Shown here piece after piece: positions 1 to 8,013 of a stretch of 64,000 bases of DNA. The position numbers were made by a program, and so were the translations under genes. This stretch comes from JABDMH01 sp964428345. Lineage in GTDB: Bacteria; Bacteroidota; Bacteroidia; Chitinophagales; Saprospiraceae. A model generated the notes under the pieces. It made no database searches, had not been told where the DNA came from, and saw only the letters and a list, made by a program, of their open reading frames with translations. How positions within the stretch are numbered: position 1 is the stretch's first letter; the number at the start of each line of letters is the position of its first letter. The DNA lies in contig CAYRYD010000009.1 of NCBI GenBank assembly GCA_964428345.1, positions 1-64,000 on the forward strand, read 5' to 3'.

Positions 1-1307
1 CCCAGCAGATCCGTCTGTGGGTGATCGATGAGAAAGGTTCGTTTGATTACTGTGATGTGATCCTGGTCGTTCAGAACAATATGGGTGGTTGTGGTGATTT
101 CTCCTCAACCAACGGTTCGATCACCGGAAGCGTCAAGAACGAACTTCAGCAAACGATCAAGGACGTACAGGTCAGGGCACAGCTACAAGATGGTAAGGTA
201 CTCGAGTATCTGACCACGGCTTCGGGAGCTTATGCGTTTGCTACCAGCCTCGGACAAGATGTGAAGATTACCCCGGTTAAGAATGTTGATCCGATGAACG
301 GAATCTCTACCCTTGACCTGGTTAAAATTCAAAAACACATTCTGGCCAAAGAGAAGCTGGAGAATGAGTACCGTGAAATCGCTGCTGACGTTAACAACGA
401 TGGTCGCATCTCTACTCTTGACCTGGTTCAGTTGAGAAAACTGATCCTTGGCAAGACCGATGCCTTCCAGGATAATAATTCGTGGAGGTTCTTTGAGAAG
501 TCTACCAATAAGGAAAGCTACTCGATCAACTCTGTCAGTAATGCAATGCAATTACATTGGATGGGTGTTAAGGTAGGAGATGTTAATCTGGATGCAGACA
601 GTAAGCGTTCTGCAGGAAGGAGTGCAAACCACCTGGTATTCAACGTCGAAGATGTAGCGTTGACAACAGGCAATCAGTATGCCGTTAACTTCAGGGCCGG
701 TAGTTTTGATGATATCACCGGATACCAGTTTACCTTACAGTTTGATCCGGCTACGGTAAGAGTTGCGAATATTATTCCGGGTGAAGCCATCAATCTTACC
801 GATGAGCACTTCGCCAGCAACAAGGCCGAGCGTGGTATCATAACCAGTAGCTGGAATGCCAGTGAAGGAACCAGTGTGAAAGAAGGCGAAGTATTGTTTA
901 CCCTGATCGTAGAGGCCGTTGGAACTGCTCAGTTGAGTGATGCCATCGCTATTACATCCAGTGTAACCAAAGCTGAGGCTTACAACAGTGAAGATAAGGT
1001 TTCGAATGTTGCGCTTAACTTCCAGAATCTGCAAGTATCGGAAGATGCGTTTGCACTGTTCCAGAATAGTCCAAACCCATTTACCGAAGTGACAAATATC
1101 GGATTTAATTTACCGAAGGCTGATTTTGCCAAGATTACCGTGTACGATATGACTGGTAAGGTCATTCATGTAGTATCAGGTGATTTTGCCAAAGGTTACA
1201 ATTCGGTTCAAATTAAGAAGTCAGATATTTCCGTCAACGGACTACTGTACTATCAATTGGATACGGAAGCATTTACTGCTACGAAGAAGATGATACACAT
1301 TAGATAA
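1..1307 (+). CDS. Secreted dockerin/cohesin-like protein, T9SS type A sorted (5' partial)
   Basis: The reading frame is open from base 3, so the gene starts outside the window and only its C-terminal ~434 residues are seen. Counting from the GTG at 21, residues ~32-85 look like a carboxypeptidase-regulatory or SdrD-B type beta module. Residues ~88-150 hold two dockerin-like calcium loops (NGISTLDLV and VNNDGRISTLDLV, each followed by a KxIL helix). Residues ~203-335 resemble a cohesin-type beta sandwich (FDPATVRV). Residues ~344-428 are a T9SS type A sorting domain (NSPNPFTEVTNIGFNLP, ending KKMIHIR). The protein should therefore cross the outer membrane by the type IX system and be released or anchored at the surface. 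Its upstream part, and so its main function, is unknown here. The domain pair is common in Saprospiria; a role in surface assembly is inference. Confidence 0.85.
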   Translation, partial: QQIRLWVIDEKGSFDYCDVILVVQNNMGGCGDFSSTNGSITGSVKNELQQTIKDVQVRAQLQDGKVLEYLTTASGAYAFATSLGQDVKITPVKNVDPMNGISTLDLVKIQKHILAKEKLENEYREIAADVNNDGRISTLDLVQLRKLILGKTDAFQDNNSWRFFEKSTNKESYSINSVSNAMQLHWMGVKVGDVNLDADSKRSAGRSANHLVFNVEDVALTTGNQYAVNFRAGSFDDITGYQFTLQFDPATVRVANIIPGEAINLTDEHFASNKAERGIITSSWNASEGTSVKEGEVLFTLIVEAVGTAQLSDAIAITSSVTKAEAYNSEDKVSNVALNFQNLQVSEDAFALFQNSPNPFTEVTNIGFNLPKADFAKITVYDMTGKVIHVVSGDFAKGYNSVQIKKSDISVNGLLYYQLDTEAFTATKKMIHIR

Positions 1308-1333
1308 TATGTCTGAAGCATGAGTGGTGATTG

Positions 1334-1364
1334 GCCATCCCGTCGTAGACGGGATGGCTTTTTT
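1334..1364 (+). terminator. Rho-independent terminator of the T9SS gene
   Basis: A perfect 11-bp stem (1334-1344 with 1348-1358, GCCATCCCGTC and its complement) closes a 3-nt loop and is followed by six T residues at 1359-1364. It lies 27 bp after the stop codon of the preceding gene. Confidence 0.9.
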
Positions 1365-2168
1365 ATTAGATGGTGGTAGCGTGTAATCCCACATCAATAT
1401 AATCCTGTTGCGTAAGAAATTAGTTTCTAGCAACTTATTTCTAAGTAAAAGAAATATCTGATTTTTCATTTTTAATATTACCCGCGATTACCGGCTTTCG
1501 TTTATATTCGCCTCTGTTTCAGAAGTGCTCAAATTAATACACTCAATTTTTTCCAAATCCGTTTTTTTGATCGCTTTTTAATGGCATTTTTTCAGCCGGC
1601 GGTGGCCAGGATGATCGGGCAATCTTAATTTGTCATATGCAGATATTAGACTACCGAAATTTCCGTAAGGCTGAACTTTACCTTGAACTGGGACCCTGCA
1701 GAATTGATAACCATACCTAAGTAATTGCCGTAGTATGAAAAGAATATTGACAGGGTCATGTATCCGGTATCGCTATACTCTGGATTTTACCAAGTATGCC
1801 GGGTTATTTACATCCAGTAATGAGCACAGTAGTAGGGATTTTATGGATTAATTACCGTAGGATAATGACTCCTCATATTTTCTCTCTGGTTGATTTATCA
1901 TTCCGTCTAACATCTACTCCAAAGCATTTTTCTGAATCGTGTGAATAGGAAAAGACATCTATCCGGTATATTTTATTTCGTAATTTTTAGATTATTTCCG
2001 GATTTCCGGGTGAGACGCACACTGAAGGTAACGTTATCACCGATTGCTCAACCTCTTGTATAAATAGGAAACCTGTGTTTGCCAGATGTTGTGTGTTTTC
2101 TCTGCTTAAATTACCAGTGGGTGACAGGTTGATTTTGATCGATGTCACCCACTCTTTTTGTCAATTTG

Positions 2169-2394
2169 TAGGGGCGAATTCATTCGCCCATGGACAAGGG
2201 TTTACAGAGTTAAGGCGATTCTCATGATCATTTGGAGGGGCGAATTCATTCGCCCGTGAACCCAGATCCTCATACTGCGCCGGTTGAAATCGCCACCAGT
2301 GCAAATACCGTGATTTATTGACTCCAATAATAGGGACGAATTTGATACCCCTATGCCAAGATCCTACTACTACGGCGATTGGAATCGCTGCTCC
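2169..2394. repeat. Three diverged copies of a ~65-bp double-hairpin repeat
   Basis: Copy 1 starts at 2169, copy 2 at 2235 and copy 3 at 2330. Copies 1 and 2 share the palindrome GGGCGAATTCATTCGCCC exactly (2172-2189 and 2238-2255). Copy 3 has a decayed version (GGGACGAATTTGATACCC). After it copies 2 and 3 share AGATCCT..TACT and a second palindromic core, GGCGATTGgAATCGC-like (CGGTTGAAATCGCC near 2281 and CGGCGATTGGAATCGC near 2373). Copy 1 keeps only AAGGCGATT of the second hairpin. The arrangement is like dispersed REP/BIME-type elements. Function is not known from the sequence. Confidence 0.75.
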
Positions 2395-2401
2395 TTTACA
2401 T

Positions 2402-2435
2402 AAAAAAGCCCATGCATAAAAAATGCATGGGCTTT
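2402..2435 (-). terminator. Terminator of the groES-groEL operon
   Basis: A perfect 13-bp stem (2405-2417 with 2423-2435, AAAGCCCATGCAT and complement) encloses a 5-nt A loop. On the minus strand it ends in a run of six T (2402-2407 read in reverse). It lies 22 bp beyond the groEL stop codon. Confidence 0.9.
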
Positions 2436-2457
2436 AAATTGATATTTTGAGAAACTA

Positions 2458-4101
2458 CTACATCATGCCTCCCATTCCTCCTCCCGGATGCATATGGGCT
2501 CCGGCTCCGGCACCTTTGTCTTCTTCCTTCTTATCATTGACAACACAAGCCGTTGTCAGGATCATACCGGCAATGGATCCGGCATTTTCCAAAGCGATGC
2601 GGGTTACTTTCGTCGGATCGATAACACCGGCTTTCTTCAGATCTTCAAACACACCTGTTCGGGCATTAAATCCGAAAGCTGATTTGCCATCCAGTACTTT
2701 CTGCAGTACAACCGAACCTTCAATACCTGTGTTGTCGGCAATGACTCGTAATGGCGCCTCCAGTGCTTTACGTACGATGCTGATACCGATGTTTTCATCT
2801 TCATTGACACCTTTCAGGCTGTCCAGTGATGAAATAGCCCGGACCAACGCCACGCCTCCACCAGCAACGATTCCTTCCTCGACGGCGGCGCGGGTTGCAT
2901 GCAGGGCATCATCGACCCGGTCTTTCTTTTCTTTCATCTCCACTTCAGTGGCAGCACCGACATAAAGTACAGCGACACCACCAGCCAATTTGGCCAATCG
3001 CTCCTGTAATTTTTCCTTGTCATAATCGGAAGTAGTGACTTCAATCTGCTGTTTGATCTGATTGATCCTTGCCTTGATCTGATTGGGATCTCCACCGCCA
3101 TTGACAATGGTGGTATTGTCTTTGTCTACTGTGATTTTTTCAGCGGTACCCAAATGTTCCAGATCGGCATTTTCCAGTTTATAACCTTTTTCTTCGGAAA
3201 TAACCGTACCACCTGTCAAAATCGCAATGTCTTCCAGCATGGCTTTTCGGCGATCACCAAAACCGGGGGCTTTCACGGCAACAACCTTCAACTGAGCCCT
3301 CAGGCGGTTGACAACCAGAACTCCGAGGGCCTGGCTCTCTATGTCTTCAGCAATGATCAAAAGAGGACGGCCTGACTGAATGGCTTTTTCCAGAATCGGT
3401 ACGATATCCTGCATGTTGGAAATCTTCTTGTCATGAATCAGCACCAGGGCGTTCTCATATTCGGTGGTCATACTTTCTGCATCGGTAATAAAGTAGGGTG
3501 AAAGATATCCTCGGTCAAACTGCATGCCCAGTACTTCGTCGACATAGGTGTCGGTTCCTTTCGCTTCTTCTACCGTGATGACACCGTCTTTGGATACCCG
3601 TTTCATGGCATCGGCAATCAGGCTTCCGATTTCTTCATCATTGTTGGCAGAAATGGATCCAACCTGTTTGATCTTTTCAAAATCATCACCGATCACTTCC
3701 GATTGACCGGCGAGATTTTCGATGACCGATTTAACGGCTTTGTCGATTCCTCTTTTCAAGTCCATCGGATTGGCTCCGGCAGTTACGTTTTTCATTCCTG
3801 CCGAGATCATAGCCTGAGCCAGCACTGTGGCAGTGGTAGTACCATCACCGGCAGCATCGGAGGTCTTGGATGCTACTTCCTTCACCATCTGTGCACCCAT
3901 ATTTTCAATGGGTTCATCCAATTCAATTTCTTTGGCAACGGTCACTCCGTCTTTGGTGATGGTCGGAGCTCCAAATGATTTCTGAAGTACTACATTCCGG
4001 CCCTTGGGTCCGAGAGTAACTTTTACTGCATTCGCAAGGGCATCAACACCTGCTTTTAATTTGGCCCGTGCATCCATATCGAAGCTAATTTCTTTAGCCA
4101 T
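2458..4101 (-). CDS. groL: Chaperonin GroEL (60 kDa, Hsp60)
   Basis: The 547-residue product is a full-length group I chaperonin. It has the N-terminal GRNVVLQKSFGAPTITKDGV nucleotide-binding segment, the GDGTTTATVLAQ catalytic Asp loop at ~86-97, the apical domain, and the Gly/Met-rich flexible tail ending GGGMGGMM. It forms the 14-mer folding chamber that, with the GroES cap, refolds cytoplasmic proteins using ATP. It lies 75 bp downstream of groES on the same strand and is closed by a strong terminator, so the two form a bicistronic operon. Two stop codons (TAG TAG) follow each other at the end. I see no truncation. Confidence 0.99.
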   Translation of the reverse strand: MAKEISFDMDARAKLKAGVDALANAVKVTLGPKGRNVVLQKSFGAPTITKDGVTVAKEIELDEPIENMGAQMVKEVASKTSDAAGDGTTTATVLAQAMISAGMKNVTAGANPMDLKRGIDKAVKSVIENLAGQSEVIGDDFEKIKQVGSISANNDEEIGSLIADAMKRVSKDGVITVEEAKGTDTYVDEVLGMQFDRGYLSPYFITDAESMTTEYENALVLIHDKKISNMQDIVPILEKAIQSGRPLLIIAEDIESQALGVLVVNRLRAQLKVVAVKAPGFGDRRKAMLEDIAILTGGTVISEEKGYKLENADLEHLGTAEKITVDKDNTTIVNGGGDPNQIKARINQIKQQIEVTTSDYDKEKLQERLAKLAGGVAVLYVGAATEVEMKEKKDRVDDALHATRAAVEEGIVAGGGVALVRAISSLDSLKGVNEDENIGISIVRKALEAPLRVIADNTGIEGSVVLQKVLDGKSAFGFNARTGVFEDLKKAGVIDPTKVTRIALENAGSIAGMILTTACVVNDKKEEDKGAGAGAHMHPGGGMGGMM

Positions 4102-4176
4102 TGTATTTCAAGAATTTTAAAAATTTAAGTAATAATGTTTCATTGAGTGGTTTAACGACAGATCGTCCAACCAGGA

Positions 4177-4449
4177 TCACTTGTCGAGTATCACCAGGAT
4201 GTCATCTTCTCTCATGATCAGATAGTCTGTACCTTCATAGTTGAGTTCCTGGCCTGAATATTTACCGTAAAGTACGATGTCACCGACAGCAACAGTCATC
4301 AGGTTACCATCCTTACCCGGACCAACAGCTATCACCTCACCTCGCTGAGGTTTTTCTTTTGCCGTATCCGGAATGATGATCCCTCCCATGGTTTTTTCTT
4401 CAGCCGGAGCAGGTTTTACCACTACTCGATCATTAATTGGCTTCATCAT
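4177..4449 (-). CDS. groS: Co-chaperonin GroES (10 kDa, Hsp10)
   Basis: The 90-residue product has the GroES beta-barrel landmarks: KPINDRVVVKPAPAEEKTMG with the mobile loop GGIIIPDTAKEKP, then the RGEVIAVGPGK core and a C-terminal DILVILDK. It forms the heptameric lid of GroEL. Two adjacent ATG codons (4449 and 4446) are both possible starts. I looked for a CIRCE element (TTAGCACTC-N9-GAGTGCTAA) upstream and did not find one, so HrcA control is not supported. No clear TAnnTTTG promoter is seen either. Confidence 0.98.
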   Translation of the reverse strand: MMKPINDRVVVKPAPAEEKTMGGIIIPDTAKEKPQRGEVIAVGPGKDGNLMTVAVGDIVLYGKYSGQELNYEGTDYLIMREDDILVILDK

Positions 4450-4634
4450 ATCTAATAAACTTTAATTTAGAATGTTAGGAAAAAGGTTTTAATACGACTT
4501 CCATTCCACACTTCTCATGCCATTCATGTTTTTCTGTCATAATTGCAGGAAGGTGGTTTCATTCGGAGTCTGGTTTATCTCAGTACCAGTCAAGGTTGGC
4601 AGACTCTTGACATTTTGGCAAGCTATCAAGCAAA

Positions 4635-4666
4635 TAAAAAACCTGGAAGGATGAGCTTCCAGGTTT
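4635..4666 (-). terminator. Terminator after secG
   Basis: An 11-bp perfect stem (4639-4649 with 4656-4666, AAACCTGGAAG and complement) has a 6-nt loop. Its minus-strand exit is T-rich (4635-4641 are T A A A A A A on the plus strand). It sits 24 bp past the secG stop and would close the long miaB-to-secG operon. Confidence 0.85.
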
Positions 4667-4689
4667 CTCTATACGGTGTTTCCCGGTTT

Positions 4690-4953
4690 TTACTGAGTCA
4701 ACAGCTCCTCCGTACCGGTGCCCCCGGGATTTACGATCAGTGTCGTTATGATGCAAAGCACAAACAATGCAATCGCAAGTCCCCAGGTTATCTTTTCTAT
4801 AAAATCAGTCGATTTGGCAGCACCAAACATCTGATTGGCGCTCTGGCCTCCAAAAGTTGAGTCAACCCCTCCTCCCTTCGGATTTTGTATTAATACAGCT
4901 GCCATCAGCAAAATGCTGACAATAGCGATAAGAAAAGTCATAAATGTTACCAT
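4690..4953 (-). CDS. secG: Preprotein translocase subunit SecG
   Basis: The 87-residue product has two membrane helices, at ~2-20 (FLIAIVSILLMAAVLIQ) and ~52-70. Between them is the SecG signature NPKGGGVDSTFGGQSANQMFG and a short cytoplasmic turn. SecG is the accessory subunit of the SecYEG channel in the inner membrane. I placed the start at the ATG at 4953 (MVTFMTF). A longer frame to 5004 would run into the preceding gene, which ends at 4958, and adds a lysine-rich stretch not seen in the family. The 4-bp spacing indicates cotranscription with the upstream genes. Confidence 0.95.
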   Translation of the reverse strand: MVTFMTFLIAIVSILLMAAVLIQNPKGGGVDSTFGGQSANQMFGAAKSTDFIEKITWGLAIALFVLCIITTLIVNPGGTGTEELLTQ

Positions 4954-4957
4954 GCGC

Positions 4958-6196
4958 CTATTTTTTTTGCTCGAGAGCTTTAATTTTTTGTGCAAAGAAA
5001 ACACTTTTTTCAGGAATAGTCAAACGCAACTTTTCATACATCTCAATGGCCCTCTCGGTATGCCCCTGACTGGCCAGGAGATCAGCCAGAGATTCCGATA
5101 CGAGGGTTTCGTCCGGAAGAAGACTTTCCATTTTCCAGGATTTCTTCTTTTTTTTCTTCTTTTTTTTCTTCTTTTCGGCCTTTTCAGGCTTTCGCTCTTC
5201 AGCCCTTTCCAATAACTGACGGCGCCTCCGGGATTCCAGATCTTCATAACCTGGTCCTTCGGTAGTTTCCAGACGTTGTAACCAACGCAGGAATGGTGTA
5301 CGGTGTTCTTCTTCTGGCGGTTCTCCGGAAATTACCCTTTCCGGTTCACCACTATCAGCCGTTGTCCTTTCATCCGGCTCACCAGGGACATTTTCGTCTG
5401 ACCCAATGGTCTCCATCTCCTCCTCTTCTTCTTCCAGGTGTTCTTCCGGCAAAGGAACCTCAACGCCTGGTTGCCGTTCTTCTTCTTCTTCTTCTTCTTC
5501 TTCCTTTGGCAGAATTTCCGGAGTGACAGGTACCTCTACTTCTCCCGGGTACACATCACCTGTTTCCGGTATGGCGGGTTCACCGGCGGGAGTCTCTTCC
5601 TCCACTGGTTCTTGCGGCAATTCTTCTGCTGCCGGTCCTTCCTCAACAATGGTACCTTCCGGTTTCGTCAGATCACCGGATCCGGAAATCGTCACAGTGA
5701 TTTCTTTTTCGCTCAAGCCTTCCTTTGGTATAGTGACCTTTTCTACCCAGATTTCTTCCCCGGTCAGATCGGGTGGTTCGAGCGTGTCGTAGTCCGGACT
5801 TTCGGCAAAATCCAGTTCGTCCAATACCGGCAGTTCTTCTGTTCCCGTGACAATGTGCTCGTCTTTTTCTTCCAATGTCTCCAATGACCGGGACAGTGAT
5901 TCCAGGTGAGATTCATCGTACCCCAGTCCTTCATCCTGTCTCAGGCTCTGCAGTTTATTCATCCATTCTCCCAGTTTGCGGCGGTCAGAGATGTACAAAG
6001 CCGCCCGTTCCAGCAAGTCCTGATTGGCAGTATTGTTTTCCAGGTGATCCTTTACGGTCAGCAGAAGGTGAAGATGGGCACTATAAGGATAAAGCTCAAT
6101 CAGCCGTATGAGCTCATTGCGCTCAACGAGTTTAAGGGCACCTGGATGCCTCAGATAAAATGATAAGGTTTTCCCATTGATGAGCGTTTCCTCCAT
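4958..6196 (-). CDS. Acidic low-complexity protein with C-terminal TPR-like segment
   Basis: The 412-residue protein has a helical N-terminal part (~1-110, FYLRHPGALKLVERNEL, then LHLLLTVKDHLENN). A long Glu/Pro-rich middle (~130-300) includes nine consecutive Glu. A run of a dozen Lys sits near ~350 (KAEKKKKK...). The C-terminus is one recognisable tetratricopeptide-like repeat (ADLLASQGHTERAIEMYEKL). No signal peptide or membrane helix is visible. A protein of this architecture between lptE and secG is a recurring Bacteroidota arrangement, but I know of no defined function. The position suggests a link to envelope biogenesis or the Sec machinery; that is inference. The opposite strand carries long open frames here, an artefact of the GAA/CTT composition. 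Confidence 0.85.
   Translation of the reverse strand: MEETLINGKTLSFYLRHPGALKLVERNELIRLIELYPYSAHLHLLLTVKDHLENNTANQDLLERAALYISDRRKLGEWMNKLQSLRQDEGLGYDESHLESLSRSLETLEEKDEHIVTGTEELPVLDELDFAESPDYDTLEPPDLTGEEIWVEKVTIPKEGLSEKEITVTISGSGDLTKPEGTIVEEGPAAEELPQEPVEEETPAGEPAIPETGDVYPGEVEVPVTPEILPKEEEEEEEEERQPGVEVPLPEEHLEEEEEEMETIGSDENVPGEPDERTTADSGEPERVISGEPPEEEHRTPFLRWLQRLETTEGPGYEDLESRRRRQLLERAEERKPEKAEKKKKKKKKKKKSWKMESLLPDETLVSESLADLLASQGHTERAIEMYEKLRLTIPEKSVFFAQKIKALEQKK
5477..5503. repeat. (TTC)9 trinucleotide microsatellite
   Basis: Nine perfect TTC units encode nine Glu residues on the minus strand inside the acidic TPR protein. A second slippage-prone tract of T8 runs broken by CTTC (about 5145-5178) encodes the poly-Lys stretch. 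Unit changes in the first tract keep the frame; single-base slippage in the second would not. Confidence 0.9.
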
Positions 6197-6217
6197 GTAT
6201 GCTGAGTGTGTACCAAT

Positions 6218-6721
6218 CTACCAATTGGTAAAGGCCTTATTAAAAATATCTTCGGCCAATTGTTGAAAAATAATCGTTATCAACCCATCCTGAACGTCCA
6301 GCAGATTTTCATCCCGATTAAAGTCAGAAAAGAAGGAAAAATTGTTCTCCCAGTTTTCTTCTTCATTCAGATGATATTCGTATTTCATTCTTACCGCAAT
6401 TTCCAATCGGTTAAATGCGGTAGTTTCACCCGGTTGAGGAGCTACGGAGGTCACTGCAAATCTAGTGATTTCACCGCTAAATTCGATATCGGGATCGATG
6501 TCAACAAAATTGAGTCTCGTTTGATTCAGAAATTTCTGCTTGAGGTTTTCACTAAACTGTTGCCCTAAATCAGCCGGTGCTCCCGGTACTCTGCTTCTGA
6601 GTTCCGAAATATAGAAGGTCTTAGCTTCTGGAGGAATGCTGATTCCCCGGAAAGAGTAGCAACCTCCACCCAGAAGAAGAACCAGAATGGTATATCCAAG
6701 AAACGTGCCTAGATGTTTCAT
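6218..6721 (-). CDS. LptE-family lipoprotein (LPS assembly)
   Basis: The 167-residue product begins with a basic/hydrophobic signal (MKHLGTFLGYTILVLLLGGG) ending at Cys21 in a lipobox-like context, so it should be an outer-membrane lipoprotein. The rest matches the Bacteroidota LptE family: YSFRGISIPPEAKTFYI at the N-terminus and a short alpha/beta fold with GEITRFAVTSVAPQPGETTA. LptE plugs the LptD barrel that places lipopolysaccharide in the outer leaflet. It follows the sigma-54 activator by 17 bp in the same operon. The lipobox lacks the usual Leu at -3, so lipidation is likely rather than certain. Confidence 0.88.
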   Translation of the reverse strand: MKHLGTFLGYTILVLLLGGGCYSFRGISIPPEAKTFYISELRSRVPGAPADLGQQFSENLKQKFLNQTRLNFVDIDPDIEFSGEITRFAVTSVAPQPGETTAFNRLEIAVRMKYEYHLNEEENWENNFSFFSDFNRDENLLDVQDGLITIIFQQLAEDIFNKAFTNW

Positions 6722-6738
6722 TTACTTCATTTTATAAG

Positions 6739-8013
6739 CTAAGGCAGTTCGTATTGTTTGATTTTCCGGTACAGGGTCCTTTCCGAGATGCCAAGGTCTA
6801 CCGCAGCATCCTTACGCCTTCCCTTATGTTTTTTAAGGGCCTTCTTAATCAGATCTTTCTCCATATCTTCAATCGAGAGATTCTCATCCACTTCTTCAAT
6901 TTGGTCGTACCCGGGCTGACCGGATTGCCCCAGGATGATCGGTTTGTTCAATTCAGATACAGGGACCGGATGATGGGCCGGTAGTTCGGGTTCCATTACC
7001 GGGGTTTCCTGATCATAAAACCGATTGGATTCTTCCGGTACTGCCAGCTGTCGCATCTGTTGATCCGGAATGCTCAGGTCGTTGTTCTGAATGAGTTCAA
7101 AGACCAGCCTTTTCAGATCATTCAGATCGGATTTCATATCAAAGAGCAGTTTGTAGAGGATTTCCCTTTCCTGGAAACTGTCAGACCCGGCATCCCGGCT
7201 GGCCAACGCCGGCAGATGCCGTTTCCGGATATTGGGCAGGAATGCTTCCAGTATGTTGCTGTCAATCTCTCTTGATTCGGAAAGAACCGAGATCTGTTCT
7301 GCGACATTCTTAAGTTCACGGATGTTGCCGGGCCAGTGATACTGCTCCAGCAGGATGCGGGCATCTTCTGTGAGGACAATAGAGGTCGTCTTGTATTTTT
7401 CGGCAAAGTCAACTGAAAACTTGCGAAAAAGCATGTAGATATCCTCCCGGCGGTAACGCAGGGCCGGTACATGGATGGGAACGGTACTGAGCCGGTAGTA
7501 TAAGTCCTCGCGAAATTTACCAGCTTTCACTCTTTCAAATAGATCAATATTGGTCGCCGCGATAACCCGCACATCGGTCTTCAGCACCTTGCTTGATCCA
7601 ACCCGCAAAAACTCACCACTTTCGAGGATCCGGAGCAGAAAAGCCTGAGTGTCTAACGGCATTTCGCTGATCTCATCCAAAAAAATGGTACCTCCGTTGA
7701 CAGTCTCAAAATATCCTTTGCGTTCGCCGGTAGCTCCGGTAAAGGATCCTTTTTCATGTCCAAACAATTCGGAATTGATTGTACCCTCCGGAATGGCACC
7801 GCAATTGATGGCGATAAAAGTATTGTGCTTACGAGGACTTAAGGCATGAATGATTTTAGAAAAGACTTCTTTACCTACTCCGCTTTCTCCGGCTATCAAA
7901 ACGGACAGTTCTGTTGGGGCTACTCTGACTGCCGTACTCAGTGCGTGGTCAAGACTAGCCGACATGCCAATGATGCCAAACCGTTGCTTGATCGACTGGA
8001 TATTTACATTCAT
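6739..8013 (-). CDS. Sigma-54 dependent transcriptional activator (AAA+ / Fis HTH)
   Basis: The 424-residue product starts almost directly with the sigma-54 activator AAA+ domain. Walker A is GESGVGKE at ~42-49. The sigma-54 contact loop reads GSFTGA at ~89-94 (commonly GAFTGA). Walker B is GGTIFLDEI. A C-terminal Fis-type helix-turn-helix follows (KDAAVDLGISERTLYRKI at ~403-420). There is no N-terminal receiver or other sensory domain, so activity must be set by abundance or a partner. It overlaps the miaB stop by 4 bp (ATGA) and precedes lptE, a conserved Bacteroidota order. Its targets cannot be told from the sequence. Confidence 0.95.
   Translation of the reverse strand: MNVNIQSIKQRFGIIGMSASLDHALSTAVRVAPTELSVLIAGESGVGKEVFSKIIHALSPRKHNTFIAINCGAIPEGTINSELFGHEKGSFTGATGERKGYFETVNGGTIFLDEISEMPLDTQAFLLRILESGEFLRVGSSKVLKTDVRVIAATNIDLFERVKAGKFREDLYYRLSTVPIHVPALRYRREDIYMLFRKFSVDFAEKYKTTSIVLTEDARILLEQYHWPGNIRELKNVAEQISVLSESREIDSNILEAFLPNIRKRHLPALASRDAGSDSFQEREILYKLLFDMKSDLNDLKRLVFELIQNNDLSIPDQQMRQLAVPEESNRFYDQETPVMEPELPAHHPVPVSELNKPIILGQSGQPGYDQIEEVDENLSIEDMEKDLIKKALKKHKGRRKDAAVDLGISERTLYRKIKQYELP

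Larger units (their letters stand above)
1308..2457. other. 1.15-kb non-coding stretch
   Basis: No convincing reading frame exists here on either strand. It holds the terminator at 1334-1364, an AT-rich middle (about 1370-2150) in which I recognise nothing, three copies of a double-hairpin repeat at 2169-2394, and the groEL terminator at 2402-2435. The length and the repeats suggest a gene boundary that tolerates insertions, possibly a decayed gene or repeat island. Confidence 0.6.

Noticed and set aside
4450..4560. CIRCE element upstream of groES
   Set aside because: No TTAGCACTC-N9-GAGTGCTAA inverted repeat is present on either strand.
5293..5887. Several long plus-strand frames rich in Ser, Phe and Leu
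   Set aside because: They are opposite-strand shadows of the GAA-rich TPR gene and have no family features.
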